From: Channallabes apus
Lineage: Eukaryota; Chordata; Actinopteri; Siluriformes; Clariidae
Assembly (NCBI GenBank): GCA_030522415.1
Contig: CM060107.1
Coordinates: forward strand, 25,548,571-25,612,570
DNA: 64,000 nt
Reading direction: 5' to 3'
Position 1 is the first letter of the stretch; every line of letters starts with the position of its first letter. This document shows positions 23,140-33,710 of the stretch, piece by piece. Both the position numbers and the translations under genes were made by a program. Under the pieces are notes generated by a model. It had not been told where the DNA came from, made no database searches, and worked only from the letters and a program-made list of their open reading frames with translations.

Positions 23140-26100
23140 CAGTATCTTATGGCAAGACAATGTTCTGTTCACAGTGCACATTCCAAGTCTTCAGATTCCA
23201 GTGCATTCATGCAAATCTCTCTTTTACCTTTACTGGATTGTATAATTGCTAGCTACTTTTTCCTTTCCAGATGTGCGCTGCTTAGCTCTGATCAGCATCT
23301 GTAGAAGGATCAGGAAACCAAAAAACATCTCTCAAAATAGCTACCAAACTCAAGGTCAACTCAAACTCAAGGTCTTCTAAGACACTGGCCAGACAGCAGC
23401 TTTCCCAAAGCATTTTCTAAATTCAACAAAGAGTAACAGTAACTTCTCCCAGCACTCCCATACAAACATGTTATCCACTCCCCTGCCTGACTGATTTGAA
23501 GACAGGTTGCATGAATAACAAAGAGTAGATTTCTGGTTTAAGACCTGATTTCAAGCCTATGTATAACCTGATTCTAATCTCAGTTGCTGTGTACAAAAAT
23601 CTTTTCCATGTTTCTCCAGGACTTGTTAGTCAGCTGTGACCCCATCTAAAGTATAATGCTTTTAACCTCGCTTTTAGACCTGAACTACAGTACGGAACAT
23701 TTTTCAGTCTGTTTCTGATGACTGTGGGTTGCTTCAGAATTTTTGCCTACTCATCACAAAACCAAAAATAGTTCTGTGGTCATCTCTTATTTGAAACATA
23801 TTAAAGCAATAAAAAAATTGTTTTTCAGTTCATCAAGAAAGTCACTATAGCAGCGAATTATTCTGTTATGAAATTAGTATTTGGCAACTGGATATGTAGT
23901 ATAGTAACAATTAACATTTTTCATATTTGCATAAACCAAGTATAGTGACATGGTCAGAAGTAAACATGCTCATCAGCAGTCTGGTGTAGCCACCAATGAA
24001 GTCACATAGTACTTCACTTGACCCTGACTCCAAATCTTTGTATAGCAAAACTTGTCTTGTCTTATCTCTATTGTTTTACTGGCTCCTCTTTCTGCTCCAG
24101 TTGTTTCAGGACGGATCCCAAAACTAAGCAAACAACTACAGCTGATGAGTTTCATGTCTGCCAAAACACGAGCAGACAGTCACAGATGGTGTTGAAAGCT
24201 GAATCTGCAGCCTATGGAGTGTGCGCAATTTGAGTTAACAAAGTGCACACTGTGCTGTGCTTATGTCATGGATGATGAGTTCCCTCTGGCACCGATGCCT
24301 CCCTAATGTCGTAAGGAGTTGGCTGATTCAGACTACCAGAGAGGTTCAGCTGTGTACAGTTTAGAAGAAAGCAGGTACGAATGCCAGTTATGCCACAGCC
24401 TTTTGAGAACAGTAAAACAAGTGAGAATATTTAGTCCCGATCGCACAGGCATGTATCTGTTGATGAGGAAAAAAACTGAACTGTAGATTTCAATTCAATG
24501 TGATTGCAATTTGTTTGGTTTAGTCGCATTTAATAATGTTTTCCCCCATATTACAGGACTACAAAAAGAAGCAAAACCTCAATGCCAAAGGGAGAAGATT
24601 TAAATTCATTTGACAAAAGCAGAAAAAAAAGGAAGAACTATTGAGAGGAAGCAGCCAGACTGTGAGACAGTGAACTGTATTTGTTGTGACGCGAAGCATG
24701 GAGAAAAAAAAAAGCCGACTGTAGCACTGTACAGCACTCTCTGTTACAGCTGTACTAGCGATTAAGTGATGCCTGAGTGATTTCGCAGGCATGGAAAAGG
24801 AAAATCCTCTGGGTTTCTGCGGGCATTGCCTGAACCACCACTCACACACACATACAGTACACACAGTGTTCGTGTTTAAACTTACTGTAGATATCTCTGG
24901 ATAATTCAAACAGTAAAGGTTTCTGTTTCCAAAGGAAAAAACAGCTAAATGCAAGAACATTGAATGTGTCCACCAGGTCCTATACATATATTACATGTGG
25001 GCTAAGACATAACTTTCTGATGAGTTAATTTTATGTAAAAGTGTGTGTTTTTTACACTAAGACATTTAACTCTTACTCATTCAATTCTACTGAAAATGAG
25101 TAAATACATTTGAATACAAAAATAATCAATAAATACAAAACAATGTAACAAAGTTGAAAATGAAAGTTCATAAAAAAATTACTCAAGAAATATATCAAAC
25201 ATGACATGCACAAAACGCACAAAAACTGTTATTTAACAAATGCATGTATTTAGTATTATTTTAAAACCCGTTACAGCAAAAGCACACATGATGTCCAACT
25301 GGAGCCACTTGTGAATATAATGGAGCAGACAATAGAAACCGTCCGGCTATTGCTATCCATCTGGAATCCAACTGATCCGAACTGACCCTAATTAAATAAC
25401 ACCATTAACATCTTTAAATGTTATTAAGCACAAAGTAAGTAAGTTATTTCCCCTAAAGAAACAGAAACGTGTGTTTAGGCTTCTGAATAAGCTTCTGCTC
25501 TGAAACTGACCTAACATAGCCGACTTTCCAGTCTTAATCTGAATCACAAACTTCCTCTGAAATAAGCTTGAGATGATTCATGATCCTGCTGATGTGTCTC
25601 TTTTGATTTCATCCCTATCTTTGGAACAGAGTCTTAACAGTGGTAGTTGGAAAAACTTTTTTCCCCTGGAACAATTCCAGTCATGGTGCTTAGCCTTGAC
25701 CATTTTGTCATATATACAGTAGTTTGTCATCCAATAGAAAGAATGATTATACAAGCACTGAGAAACTTTGTTTCTTGTTTACCCATGTCCTATATTAGTT
25801 AAAGATATTGTGAGTCGAACACACATTATATTCACACAGGACAATATTCAATAATACATATTTTTGGTGCTGTTGTTGTTGTTTCAGAATCAGTATAAAG
25901 GGGATGCAGGAAAAAGTATGCAGGAGAAATATTTCACATTTCTGCATCTGAAGCTTTAGTTACCCCAAATACAAGACTGCTGTGGGTGGCCACAAGATAA
26001 CACTATACCTAATAACAACTACCAAAAGGCAACAGAAAGGTGATTTCCCTAAAAACATGAACAGGGATAGAGGGGTTTGACAAGAATTCTTGAAGAGTGA

Positions 26101-26463
26101 CTTGAGTTGTCTTGTGACTCCCATTTTTTTTCTATCAGGAACATCCTGAAACGGTCTGACATAAATATTTTCCACTTGCTCTCTAATGTGTCCTAACTGC
26201 TGAAGTGTGACTAAGAGGAATGACGTGAGCAAGCTGAAGTTCAAAACAAAGAGAGCCACAACAGCAACACCGTCCATACAAAGGTCCACAAGCCTCTTAA
26301 GAGTCATACAGGAAGTGCAAAACAAAGAAAGTTTTAAAAGGAGAGAAAGGACTGCTGATGCTGTGTTTTAGAGAACAAAAGATCAGGATGTGATCTTGTT
26401 AAAACAAGACATGCTGTAGACATAGAGATAGTTGAAATGGACAAACACAAGTCTGTTTCTTAC

Positions 26464-26563
26464 CATGTGGCCATGTCATCCCTGAAGAGATCAGAAGGAA
26501 GATAAGAAGGAGGATGCAGCTTTGCCGCTGGTTCTGTCTCTGCAGCCGTGCCGCTGAAGGCAT
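26464..26563 (-). CDS. pamr1: pamr1 exon 1: start codon and signal peptide
   Basis: On the minus strand an ATG at 26563 (context GCAGCATGCC, with A at -3) opens 33 codons that end at a good donor, G|GTAAGA, at 26463. The peptide is MPSAARLQRQNQRQS, then the hydrophobic core CILLLIFLLIS and SGMTWPH, a classical signal peptide consistent with secretion of PAMR1. The trailing G gives phase 1, which fits exon 2 exactly and yields Asp34. Mammalian PAMR1 has a different signal peptide sequence but the same position and phase. Exon identity rests on signal-peptide character, donor, phase and position; transcript data would settle it. Intron 1 is about 8.7 kb. Confidence 0.82.
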
Positions 26564-26640
26564 GCTGCTGTCTTCTTGATCGCTGTTTACTTTCTGAGCT
26601 CAGCTGGTTTGACATCACCCCTCACTCTTTCATTCCCTCC

Positions 26641-26656
26641 CTCTTATACACACGTG
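26641..26656 (-). promoter_or_regulatory. pamr1: Putative pamr1 core promoter: TATA-like box and E-box
   Basis: On the minus strand TATAAGAG occupies 26648-26641, 78 nt upstream of the ATG, with the palindromic E-box CACGTG (26651-26656) directly upstream and a GA-rich tract before it. Transcription would then start near 26615 with a short 5' leader. Inference from position and motif only. Confidence 0.5.
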
Positions 26657-26705
26657 CTCTCTTTCTCTCGCTCTCTCTCCCGCTCTCTCTCTCTCTCTCC
26701 CAAAC
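26657..26705. repeat. CT-rich tract upstream of pamr1
   Basis: Interrupted (CT)n on plus, (GA)n on the pamr1 strand, just upstream of the putative E-box and TATA box. Confidence 0.8.
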
Positions 26706-27164
26706 ACCGGCACTCTCCCCTTTCTTTCTTTGGCACTCACACTCTCATTCTCCAACTCCAGCTCTGTCTGTCTTTCTTTTGTTTAACTGTCTCCCTCTTT
26801 TTACTTCATTTTCACTTTAATATTTCCGACTTTGTTTTATATTTATATTAGTCTTTCTATCTGTTTTTAATTCCCTATCTTTGTCTGGCTGCCTCTATGT
26901 CTGTCTCTTCTCCCTGGCTTCATGTTACACTTTGGCCTATCTACACTGAACCTGTGACTGACTTTCAAAAGAACAGCAGTTTACCTGGGTAATGCCATTA
27001 CTGCTGAATGAGTGTAGACATCAAACATAGACCTCGCTTAACAAACTGAAGTAAACCTACAGTAACAGATGTTTGCAAAGTCATTGTGTTACATATACAG
27101 TACATTTGAGTACAATAAAATATTTTCTTCACTTTTTCAGCTTGTTAGGAAGTAGCAAAGGGGT

Positions 27165-27405
27165 AGTCAGAGGTAGCTCAGTGGTTAAGGCAATGGACTG
27201 AAGCTCGGATGGTAACCCTCAATTGCTCAGATGTATGATGAGATAAAAATGTAATTTGCTCTGAATAAAATATTTCAAATATCTAAATACAAATACAGCA
27301 GCAAGGGCCTTGCTCAAGGGTCCAAGAGTGACAGCTTGGTTGTGCTTGGGCTTGAAACCCTGACCTTCTTATCAGTAAATCAAGACCTTAGCCATTGAGG
27401 AAACA
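27165..27405. mobile_element. Two inverted fragments of SINE family 2
   Basis: Plus strand 27172-27270 has GTAGCTCAGTGGTTAAGGCA, CCTCAATTGCTCAG and ATGAGATAAAAATGTAA. Minus strand 27300-27405 has the complementary family segment with CTTGAGCAAGGCCCTTG and GAAGGTCAGGGTTTCAAG. Both belong to a fish tRNA-derived SINE also present at 42675, 49139 and 56845. The two pieces face each other. Confidence 0.75.
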
Positions 27406-27500
27406 CTGCACACAATGTATTTTTAAAATATATTAATATTATTAATATTTAATTATATATTTTTTTTCTAGCTACTTTGTGTGCAGTGTTTCCTTGGGTC
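27397..27500. repeat. Inverted repeat around an AT-rich loop
   Basis: Arm TGAGGAAACACTGCACACAA (from 27397) pairs with TTGTGTGCAGTGTTTCCTT (about 27478-27496), separated by about 60 nt of AT-rich DNA. It sits at the edge of the inverted SINE pair. Confidence 0.7.
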
Positions 27501-27501
27501 A

Positions 27502-27503
<2 letters not shown>

Positions 27504-27599
<96 letters not shown>

Positions 27600-27609
27600 A
27601 GGGGATGTA

Positions 27610-27657
<48 letters not shown>

Positions 27658-27671
27658 AAGAAGGGGATGTA

Positions 27672-27731
<60 letters not shown>

Positions 27732-27760
27732 TACCTCCCCTTCTTAAAAATTAAAATAAA
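27504..27760. repeat. TA microsatellite block with repeated and inverted unit
   Basis: (TA)n, poly-T, then AAGAAGGGGATGTAGTGT is present twice (27597-27614 and 27658-27675), each followed by (TA)n. The same unit returns inverted as ACACTACCTCCCCTTCTT (about 27728-27745). The block can fold into a long hairpin and may be hard to assemble. Confidence 0.8.
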
Positions 27761-28339
27761 TTCTCAAACTAGTTCATAAACTATAGTATCACTGAATATT
27801 AAAGAAGCTGTGAGGGTAGCTACAGTACAGTCCCTTGCCTTTTTATGTGTTTGGTATTATATAAGAACATGGAAGTGTGAATAGGAGTCAGCAGAGTGTT
27901 TTATTGTATACAGTTACAACATAAGCAGATTAAACACATTCCAAGGAATCATATATCAATGAGCTTGTCCAAAAATAACTTAGAATTACATGCTGGTCGC
28001 ACACTCTCCGCATCCACTCACCTTTCGTTGGCTTCACTTTGTTTGCTCAGATGCACATGTGTTTATTGTAAGTGAGTGGGGTCATTTAAGGCTGACTCTG
28101 ACTTTTCTCATGGGCACTTCCAGGCTTCACAACACATCTGGGTCTTTTTGTGAAGGTGTAAGCTAGGCTGTGAACTGGATTCTGATTTCTCTAAACAATA
28201 AATTTTAACAATAAATTTTGAGATTTCCACACTTGCCACTTACTTTGTGCTGTTATGACTGATACACCAATGGAGATGAACATCCTGTACAATTAGTTTG
28301 CTTTTACACTTCCAATCTGTTGTCACTCAGAAAATGATG

Positions 28340-28500
28340 AGTTCCATTTTGAGTTTGGTTCCTCTCAAGGTTTCTTTTCCATGTTATCTCATTCTTGTTC
28401 ATTAGGATTTAAAATCAGGATACCCATAAAGCTGCTTTGTGTCTACTGATATGTCTACTAATAATAACACTGTATAAAAACAGTGTATAAAATTTAAATA
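28340..28500 (-). repeat. Fragment of the dispersed repeat seen at 11666
   Basis: Contains GAGTTTGGTTCCTCTCAAGG and AAGCTGCTTTGTGTC, the reverse complements of phrases in the 11666-12600 repeat. Confidence 0.55.
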
Positions 28501-29441
28501 CATAAATATAGCACTTTCAACAATAGACAGGTATACAGTAATTGCCTTTCTGGGAAATGTTTGCCTTTCTGTGAATACTGGCACTCACACACTCTTTAAC
28601 TTTTCTATTCTGGCATAACCACTCTTTTTAGAAATTACACAAGCCCTTGGCTAACCATCAGGTACAAGACCATAAAAGCAGATCAGCATACCAGTGGTGT
28701 AAATATAAGTGGTGTATCTTGGTTATTAGACACAAGAATTGATGGGTCAGGTGTTATCTACAGTATGATGATTTTGGAGTGTATCAATATCCTGTAATTA
28801 AGTATATATACTTAGTATACTATATAAGATATATACAGTATGTATAGGAAGACTAAAGAGGAAGGCTAAAGAGCATCCAGTCCAAGTCTACCGGATTCAT
28901 CAGCAGTTATGTCCCATCGAATATTAGACACTTAAATACATTATAAAAAAATCGCAATGATTTCATATCTATTGGCAGTACTTTAAAATACAACAAGGTG
29001 AGTCCCACTGCACTAAGGAATAGAATACCAGTGGAATGCATTTATTATTTAACTAACAATGACAAAAGATCACTTTCCAGAGTCATAATACAAAAAAGCA
29101 GTAGGTCAGTGCTGGAAATTTAAGAAGAAGCAAAACTGTAAATAATAAATGAAACAGCAGATACAGCAGAGAGAAGAGAAAATGCCCAGAGGTTCTCAGG
29201 TGCATGAGGTACATTTGCATAAGGCATGGACCCTGTCCCAATCCAAGGTCAGGGAGTTATAAGCACACCCTGCCATACAGTAACTCCACACAGCAAGAGT
29301 CTATTATTTTGCTGATAATCATATGCAGGCATAGACTGCATAGCAATGAGTCAAACTTTATCAGACTGTTGATTTTTTATTTTTTTTTGCCATTGTACCA
29401 TCACACCTTTTTCAGCAAAAAATATATATTATATATTATAA
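28501..29441. other. Intergenic, nothing recognised
   Basis: AT-rich DNA with no supported gene or element. Confidence 0.5.
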
Positions 29442-30233
29442 TCAGGAAAAAAAAGAAACGTCCTCTGACTTACAACTGTTTTTACTTACAGTAAACTTAA
29501 TGTGTAAATATTTGTATGAACACTAAAAGAGTCAACACCATAAGACATAAACTAAAAATGTTTCCCAATGTGTCCCTGAATGAAGGGAGGTGTGGCCACC
29601 AGCTGCTTGAAGTACTGCAGTGCATCTCCTCCTCATGGACTGGACCAGATTTGTCAGTTCTTGCTGTGAGATGGAGGGATTGTGTGGCCCTGGTGTGACT
29701 CGGGCAGTTGTTGTGGCCATCCTGTATCTGTCACGCAGGTGTGATATTCGGATGTACCCATCCTGTGCAGGTGTTGTTACACGTGGTCTTCCACTGCAAG
29801 GATAATCCTCTGTCCTTCCTGTCTCCCTGTAGCGCCGTCTTAGGCGTCTCACAGTGCGGACATGGCGATTTATTGCCCTAGCCACATCAGCAGTCCTCAT
29901 GCCTCCCTGCAGCATGCCTAATGCACGTTCACGCAGATGAGCAGGGACCCTGGGCATCTTTCGTTGGGTGTTTTTCACATTCGGTAGACAAGTCTCTTTA
30001 GTGTCCTGCATTTTTAGAACTGTGACCTTAAATGCCTACTTTCTGTAAGCTGTTATGGTCTTAACGACCATTCCACAGGTGCATGTTAATTAATTGATTA
30101 TGGTTAATTGAACATGCATGGAAAACATTGTTTAAACCCTTTACAATGAAGATCTGTAAAGTTATTTGGATTTTTACAACATTATTGTTGAAATACACAG
30201 TCCTGAAAAAGGGGTGTTTCTTCTTCTTTTTTC
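29442..30233 (-). mobile_element. Internally deleted Tc1-like transposon
   Basis: Ends are approximate inverted repeats: left GAAAAAAAAGAAACGTCCT, right (complement) GAAAAAAGAAGAAGAAACAC. The interior keeps the 5' and 3' ends of a fish Tc1 transposase gene but lacks the middle. A long (TA)n tract lies just right of it, consistent with the TA target preference of the family. Confidence 0.82.
29532..30011 (-). pseudogene. Tc1-like transposase remnant, DNA-binding part plus C-terminal tail
   Basis: A continuous 159-codon minus-strand frame. The family start is most likely the internal Met at 29957 (MPRVPAHLRERALGML). Then follow the paired-type helix-turn-helix segments GGMRTADVARAINRHVRTVR and RRYRETGRTEDYPCSGRPR. 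After RMATTTARVTPGPHNPSIS the frame jumps to the extreme C-terminus, SMRRRCTAVLQAAGGHT. The DDE catalytic domain is absent, so it can at most bind the transposon ends. The deletion kept one frame across the junction, leaving a small DNA-binding-only protein. Confidence 0.88.
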
Positions 30234-30244
30234 TTTTATATATA

Positions 30245-30248
<4 letters not shown>

Positions 30249-30320
<72 letters not shown>
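30249..30320. repeat. TA microsatellite
   Basis: About 36 TA units in a row. Confidence 0.95.
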
Positions 30321-30324
<4 letters not shown>

Positions 30325-30594
30325 TTACTTCTCCTATTGCATTGCAGTGTGCAACATTGTGAACATCAGCAGCATTCAGTATGACCCAAGATTTTATAAT
30401 CAGTTCTGCCTGATAAGGAGAAAATCTGACATACTATAGATACTGTAGTTAGACTAAGGACATTTCGATATTTGTCTTTGTTTTCATCATTTGCAGGTTT
30501 TGAGTTGTTCCTAGGGCTTCTTTGGATTTAGCTTTTGTATATTTACAATGGTTTTCTTTGCCATCGTTCTGACTGGTAGTCTACTGTAGCTGAA

Positions 30595-30785
30595 GTTCCC
30601 TTTCAAAAGCTACACTCGATCCTGCGCAAAAGCGATATGGGAAACGTTCCTTGTGACCGGTTGTGAAGCACGTGTGTGTCAAACACGCAAAATATTTTGG
30701 CATGTATAACTTGGTCAGGTGACGTCAACCGATGAGGTGCACCTGGAGGTTATAAATAGTCATGAACCGGAAACAACCTCAGATC
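30595..30785 (+). repeat. DIRS left inverted terminal repeat
   Basis: Begins GTTCCCTTTCAAAAGC. Shares with the inverted right end GGGAAACGTTCC, ATATTTTGGCATGTATAAC, GGTCAGGTGACGTCAACCG and ATAAATAGTCATGAACCGG. The TATAAATA motif about 155 nt in could act in transcription. Confidence 0.85.
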
Positions 30786-30862
30786 TTTTTCTCTTCAGGA
30801 TCCGTCTTGTGGTTTGTGCGGTGGGCAAGCAGATTTGTCAGGGAAGTAATAATTTACTTACC

Positions 30863-31619
30863 ATGGCTGAATCTAGCTGGAAATGCGTCTATCAGTGTGA
30901 GAGGAGTCTCGCGGACGACGATTTCCACACACACGAGTGTTTGGAGGAAAGGCACGCTGTCCTCGGGCTTGAGGGAGGATGTGAGCATTGCAATCTTCTC
31001 CCTATTAAAGTCCTTCGTGCTCGGCTCGCCTTCTTTATAACGGAACTACGAGCCGCAGCACATTCTTGGGGCTCGCGTGTTGATTTGGCAGAAGAACAGC
31101 AGAGCGAGCTTTCCCTTTCTCTCGCTCTTTCGCCGAATCGTGTGCCGTTACCGCCTACTTCCCAAGCGCGCTCTAGTGCTTCTTGTGAAGAAACTGTCGC
31201 TTTGGAGCGCCCCTCGTGAGATGAGCAGGCATATCAGGAGTTATTAGAGGTAGTGACATGCGCGGTCAAGCGCTTACACCTCGAATGGCCACGAGAGCAA
31301 GACTCCCCCAAGCCATATTCATCCCGTGTGTTTGTGCCAACGACATCAATTTATTCTAATGTCGTGGATGCAATTACACGTGGTTACATGATGATGCCCA
31401 AGATAGAAGAGACGCTTGCAGGCTATCTCTCTCCTGGGACATCATCCTCCCTGGAAAAGCCCACACTCCCGACCAGCTCTGGCCTCCCTGAGGCGTGAGG
31501 TTCAGAGGGACAGTGTGGCGAGCCGAGCACCCCCTCGTAGTGACCGGGGACGATCCATCGCGAGGAGAACGGACCCGAGGACCATTATATCTGAGAGGAG
31601 AAAGTCCTCAGGACCGTGA
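30863..31619 (+). pseudogene. DIRS gag-like relic
   Basis: From ATG 30863 the frame gives MAESSWKCVYQCERSLA, then DFHTHECLEERHA, GGCEHCNLLPIKVLRARLAF and SWGSRVDLAEEQQSELS, the Cys/His-containing N-terminal region typical of fish DIRS gag. A stop at 31219 is followed by a second frame (31253-31498) with SSRVFVPTTSIYSNVVD and KIEETLAGYLSPGTSSSLEK, and a third (to 31619) with RDSVASRAPPRSDRGR and TIISERRKSSGP. The gene is broken by stops and shifts but still collinear with DIRS gag. Confidence 0.8.
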
Positions 31620-31629
31620 GGGTGTCTCT

Positions 31630-31960
31630 CCCTCAGGAGACCGGTGTTCAATTCCCGCCGCCACTGGTGTTTCGGGAGACAGCGGTCTCCAGTGAAACAT
31701 TAGGTGTTCGGTCCCTTCCTCCCATGTTCAGGATGCCGAACACCTACTGTAACACACCCATCTGAACGTTGAAACATTGAAGTTCGTGCACCTTTTAGAG
31801 AGTGTCTCTTTAAGCATGAAGCACTGTGGAAGACCACCACCCTCAGGAGACCGGACCGGTTGACCGGTTCAATTCCCGCCGCCACTGGTGTTTCGGGAGA
31901 TAGCGGTTTCCGATAGAGGTGATAGGTGCTCGGTTCCCTCCTGTCGTGTTTCAGGAAACC
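31630..31960 (+). repeat. Tandem duplication inside the DIRS relic
   Basis: CTCAGGAGACCGG and TTCAATTCCCGCCGCCACTG with GTGTTTCGGGAGA occur at about 31634-31682 and again at about 31842-31900, followed in both by GTG(T/C)TCGG-TCC-TCCT text, so a unit of about 210 bp is present twice. Confidence 0.8.
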
Positions 31961-32165
31961 GACAACTAACAGCCACCACCATCACCACCACTCCTATGCC
32001 TAGCTAAGCGACAAAGCTACTGCCCCTTCGGAGAAGCTGGCAGCGTGTAGGCTACTGCCAAGCATGCCTCCTTGGCTACAGGATTCAGTTATTGTGTTTC
32101 AACGGGGTGGGTTTCCACTTCCGTGAAACCACAGTGAGCACCTCTGTTAATTCAAAATCACAGGT

Positions 32166-32790
32166 TTGCTGGAAAAAGGGGCCATAGCACATGTTCCCCT
32201 CCCAAACAGAACCATTCGGCGCCAACACGTCGCTCTAGCTCATCTCATTTCTCTGAGTGGAGTCTTAAAGCCACAAAAGTGTTCTCCTTCCCACCGGAGG
32301 TACAGTATGAAGTTGAGTGTCATGCGGAATCCGGGCGCAATGCGGGCACAGCTGTCTCCTGCGTGTGCTGGATACATTATAGCACCCTAAAGGAGTCCAA
32401 GCTATGCCAGGGGGTAACTTCACTTCACAGGTAACTTCTCCTAGAGTGGTTTCAGTGGTGGCTAAGTGCCGGGGGATTTCATCCAAGGGCCAATCCTATC
32501 CTCGGAGGCTTAAGGGTTACGCGCCGAGAGCTTCGTACCCTTTCTATGTGGTTCAGATAGAAAGGGTACTTTGACTCTGGGTCCCACTCTAGGTCCGTGT
32601 TGTTGTCGCAGATTGCTAATGACAGACGTTTTCCCTCACAGGCTGGGATGCAGCCTTAGATGACCGTCCAGCCCAAGGGATCTGGGGAGGTCATCTTCTC
32701 GCGTGGCACATCAATTGCCTCAAAATTTTGACTCTATTTCTGGCCCTGAAATACTCCCTCCAGCAGCTAAGAGATAACAAGGGTTACGCG
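32166..32790 (+). pseudogene. DIRS reverse transcriptase / RNase H fragments
   Basis: Around 32166 the frame reads LLEKGAIAHVPLPNR, resembling the beginning of the DIRS reverse transcriptase domain. Around 32643-32780 it reads GWDAALDDRPAQGIWGGHLL then AWHINCLKILTLFLALKYSL, matching the RNase H region of fish DIRS. The catalytic core of the polymerase is not recognisable. Frames are interrupted. Confidence 0.68.
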
Positions 32791-33309
32791 CCGAGAACTT
32801 TGTACCATCTCCATGGAGCTAGCGCCTCGACATCGACATGTCGTCCTAGCTCACCTCGTTTTCTTTAGGATGGAGTCCAGCTCAAGGGATCTGGAGAGGT
32901 CATCTTCTCGCATGGCATATCAACCAACTGGCTCTGAAATACTCTCTCCAGCAATCAAGAGGCTAGCACGTCATAGCACGGATGGACAACATTACGGTAG
33001 TCTTGTAAATATTGTCTGGGCAGACTAGATTTGTGCCGCTAAGGAACTAGCGCACTAGGTTCTGCTTAAGGACAATTCTGTCCCTCAGGATCAGGATGTA
33101 GACCCAGTCCACTGCCAAACTGTTTCAGTGCTGGAAGTTTCTTCAGCTCATGCTCCTCAATTTTACAGCGCATCTCCGCATTAGCCAGGGCCGTAAATTA
33201 AAGCAGGGTTTCATACGTCGTGGGGCCACATCCGAAGGGCAGCCGCCATTAGATGTTTCGGGTGAGAGATGCTAGTGCCCTAGCCTATGAGGCACGTGGC
33301 ACACATCGC

Positions 33310-33440
33310 CTCTAGTGTTTAGGGCCCATTCGACCAGGAAGCTTGCCTCATCAATTGCTCTGGCAAGAGGGATTTCCAAGTATGTCATGTGGCAGGTTGC
33401 CTTTTCTGCTAGACATCTGTCAGGCTTCATAGTTGGATGC
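33310..33440 (+). pseudogene. DIRS tyrosine recombinase fragment
   Basis: The frame reads RAHSTRKLASSIALARGISK, the AHSTR...A-S-ALARG block near the catalytic C-terminus of DIRS tyrosine recombinases (His-x-x-Arg motif). The catalytic tyrosine region after it is diverged, so no active enzyme is expected. Confidence 0.75.
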
Positions 33441-33565
33441 CAGGCTCGCGGGTCCTCGAGTCAGCATCCCAGAATTATGTCTAATACTCCTTATAGGGAC
33501 TGTGCGCACACTACACAACCCTGAGGGTCCAGACACTTGCAGTGCGGCGGAGTGGGTATTCTTGT

Positions 33566-33660
33566 TCCCATAGCGCTTTCGCGCACCATCGAGTGTAGCT
33601 TTTGAAAGGGAACATCTCGGGTTACTTTGCTGTAACCCTGTTCCCTGAAAAAGCGGGAAC
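33566..33660 (+). repeat. DIRS internal complementary region
   Basis: 33566-33612 (CCCATAGCGCTTTCGCGC ... GAAAGGGAAC) is the reverse complement of the left terminus at 30595-30641. Directly following, 33613-33660 (ATCTCGGGTTACTTTGCTG ... GCGGGAAC) is the reverse complement of the right terminus at 33865-33912. This is the joined-ends template DIRS elements are thought to use to form circular DNA. Confidence 0.88.
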
Positions 33661-33710
33661 GAAATGCTGCGCTCCAATGCTGCACTGCATGCGTGACTCA
33701 GACAACATTG

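Larger units (their letters stand above)
20375..26463. other. pamr1 intron 1, main part: no exon recognised
   Basis: About 6 kb of AT-rich DNA. It holds a GTGC/GT repeat (22838-22893) and a poly-C plus CT tract (23103-23139). A 121-codon minus-strand frame at 25960-26325 has no recognised motif. I saw no transposon with firm ends here. Confidence 0.5.

Noticed and set aside
24559..24987. 142-codon minus-strand frame in intron 1
   Set aside because: Low-complexity, Cys/Phe-rich translation of AT-rich DNA with no known domain.
25960..26325. 121-codon minus-strand frame in pamr1 intron 1 with hydrophobic segments
   Set aside because: No recognised motif, no convincing splice context, and pamr1 exons 1 and 2 join in phase without it.
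27477..27729. Frames with Tyr-Ile repeats on both strands
   Set aside because: Translations of (TA)n microsatellite.
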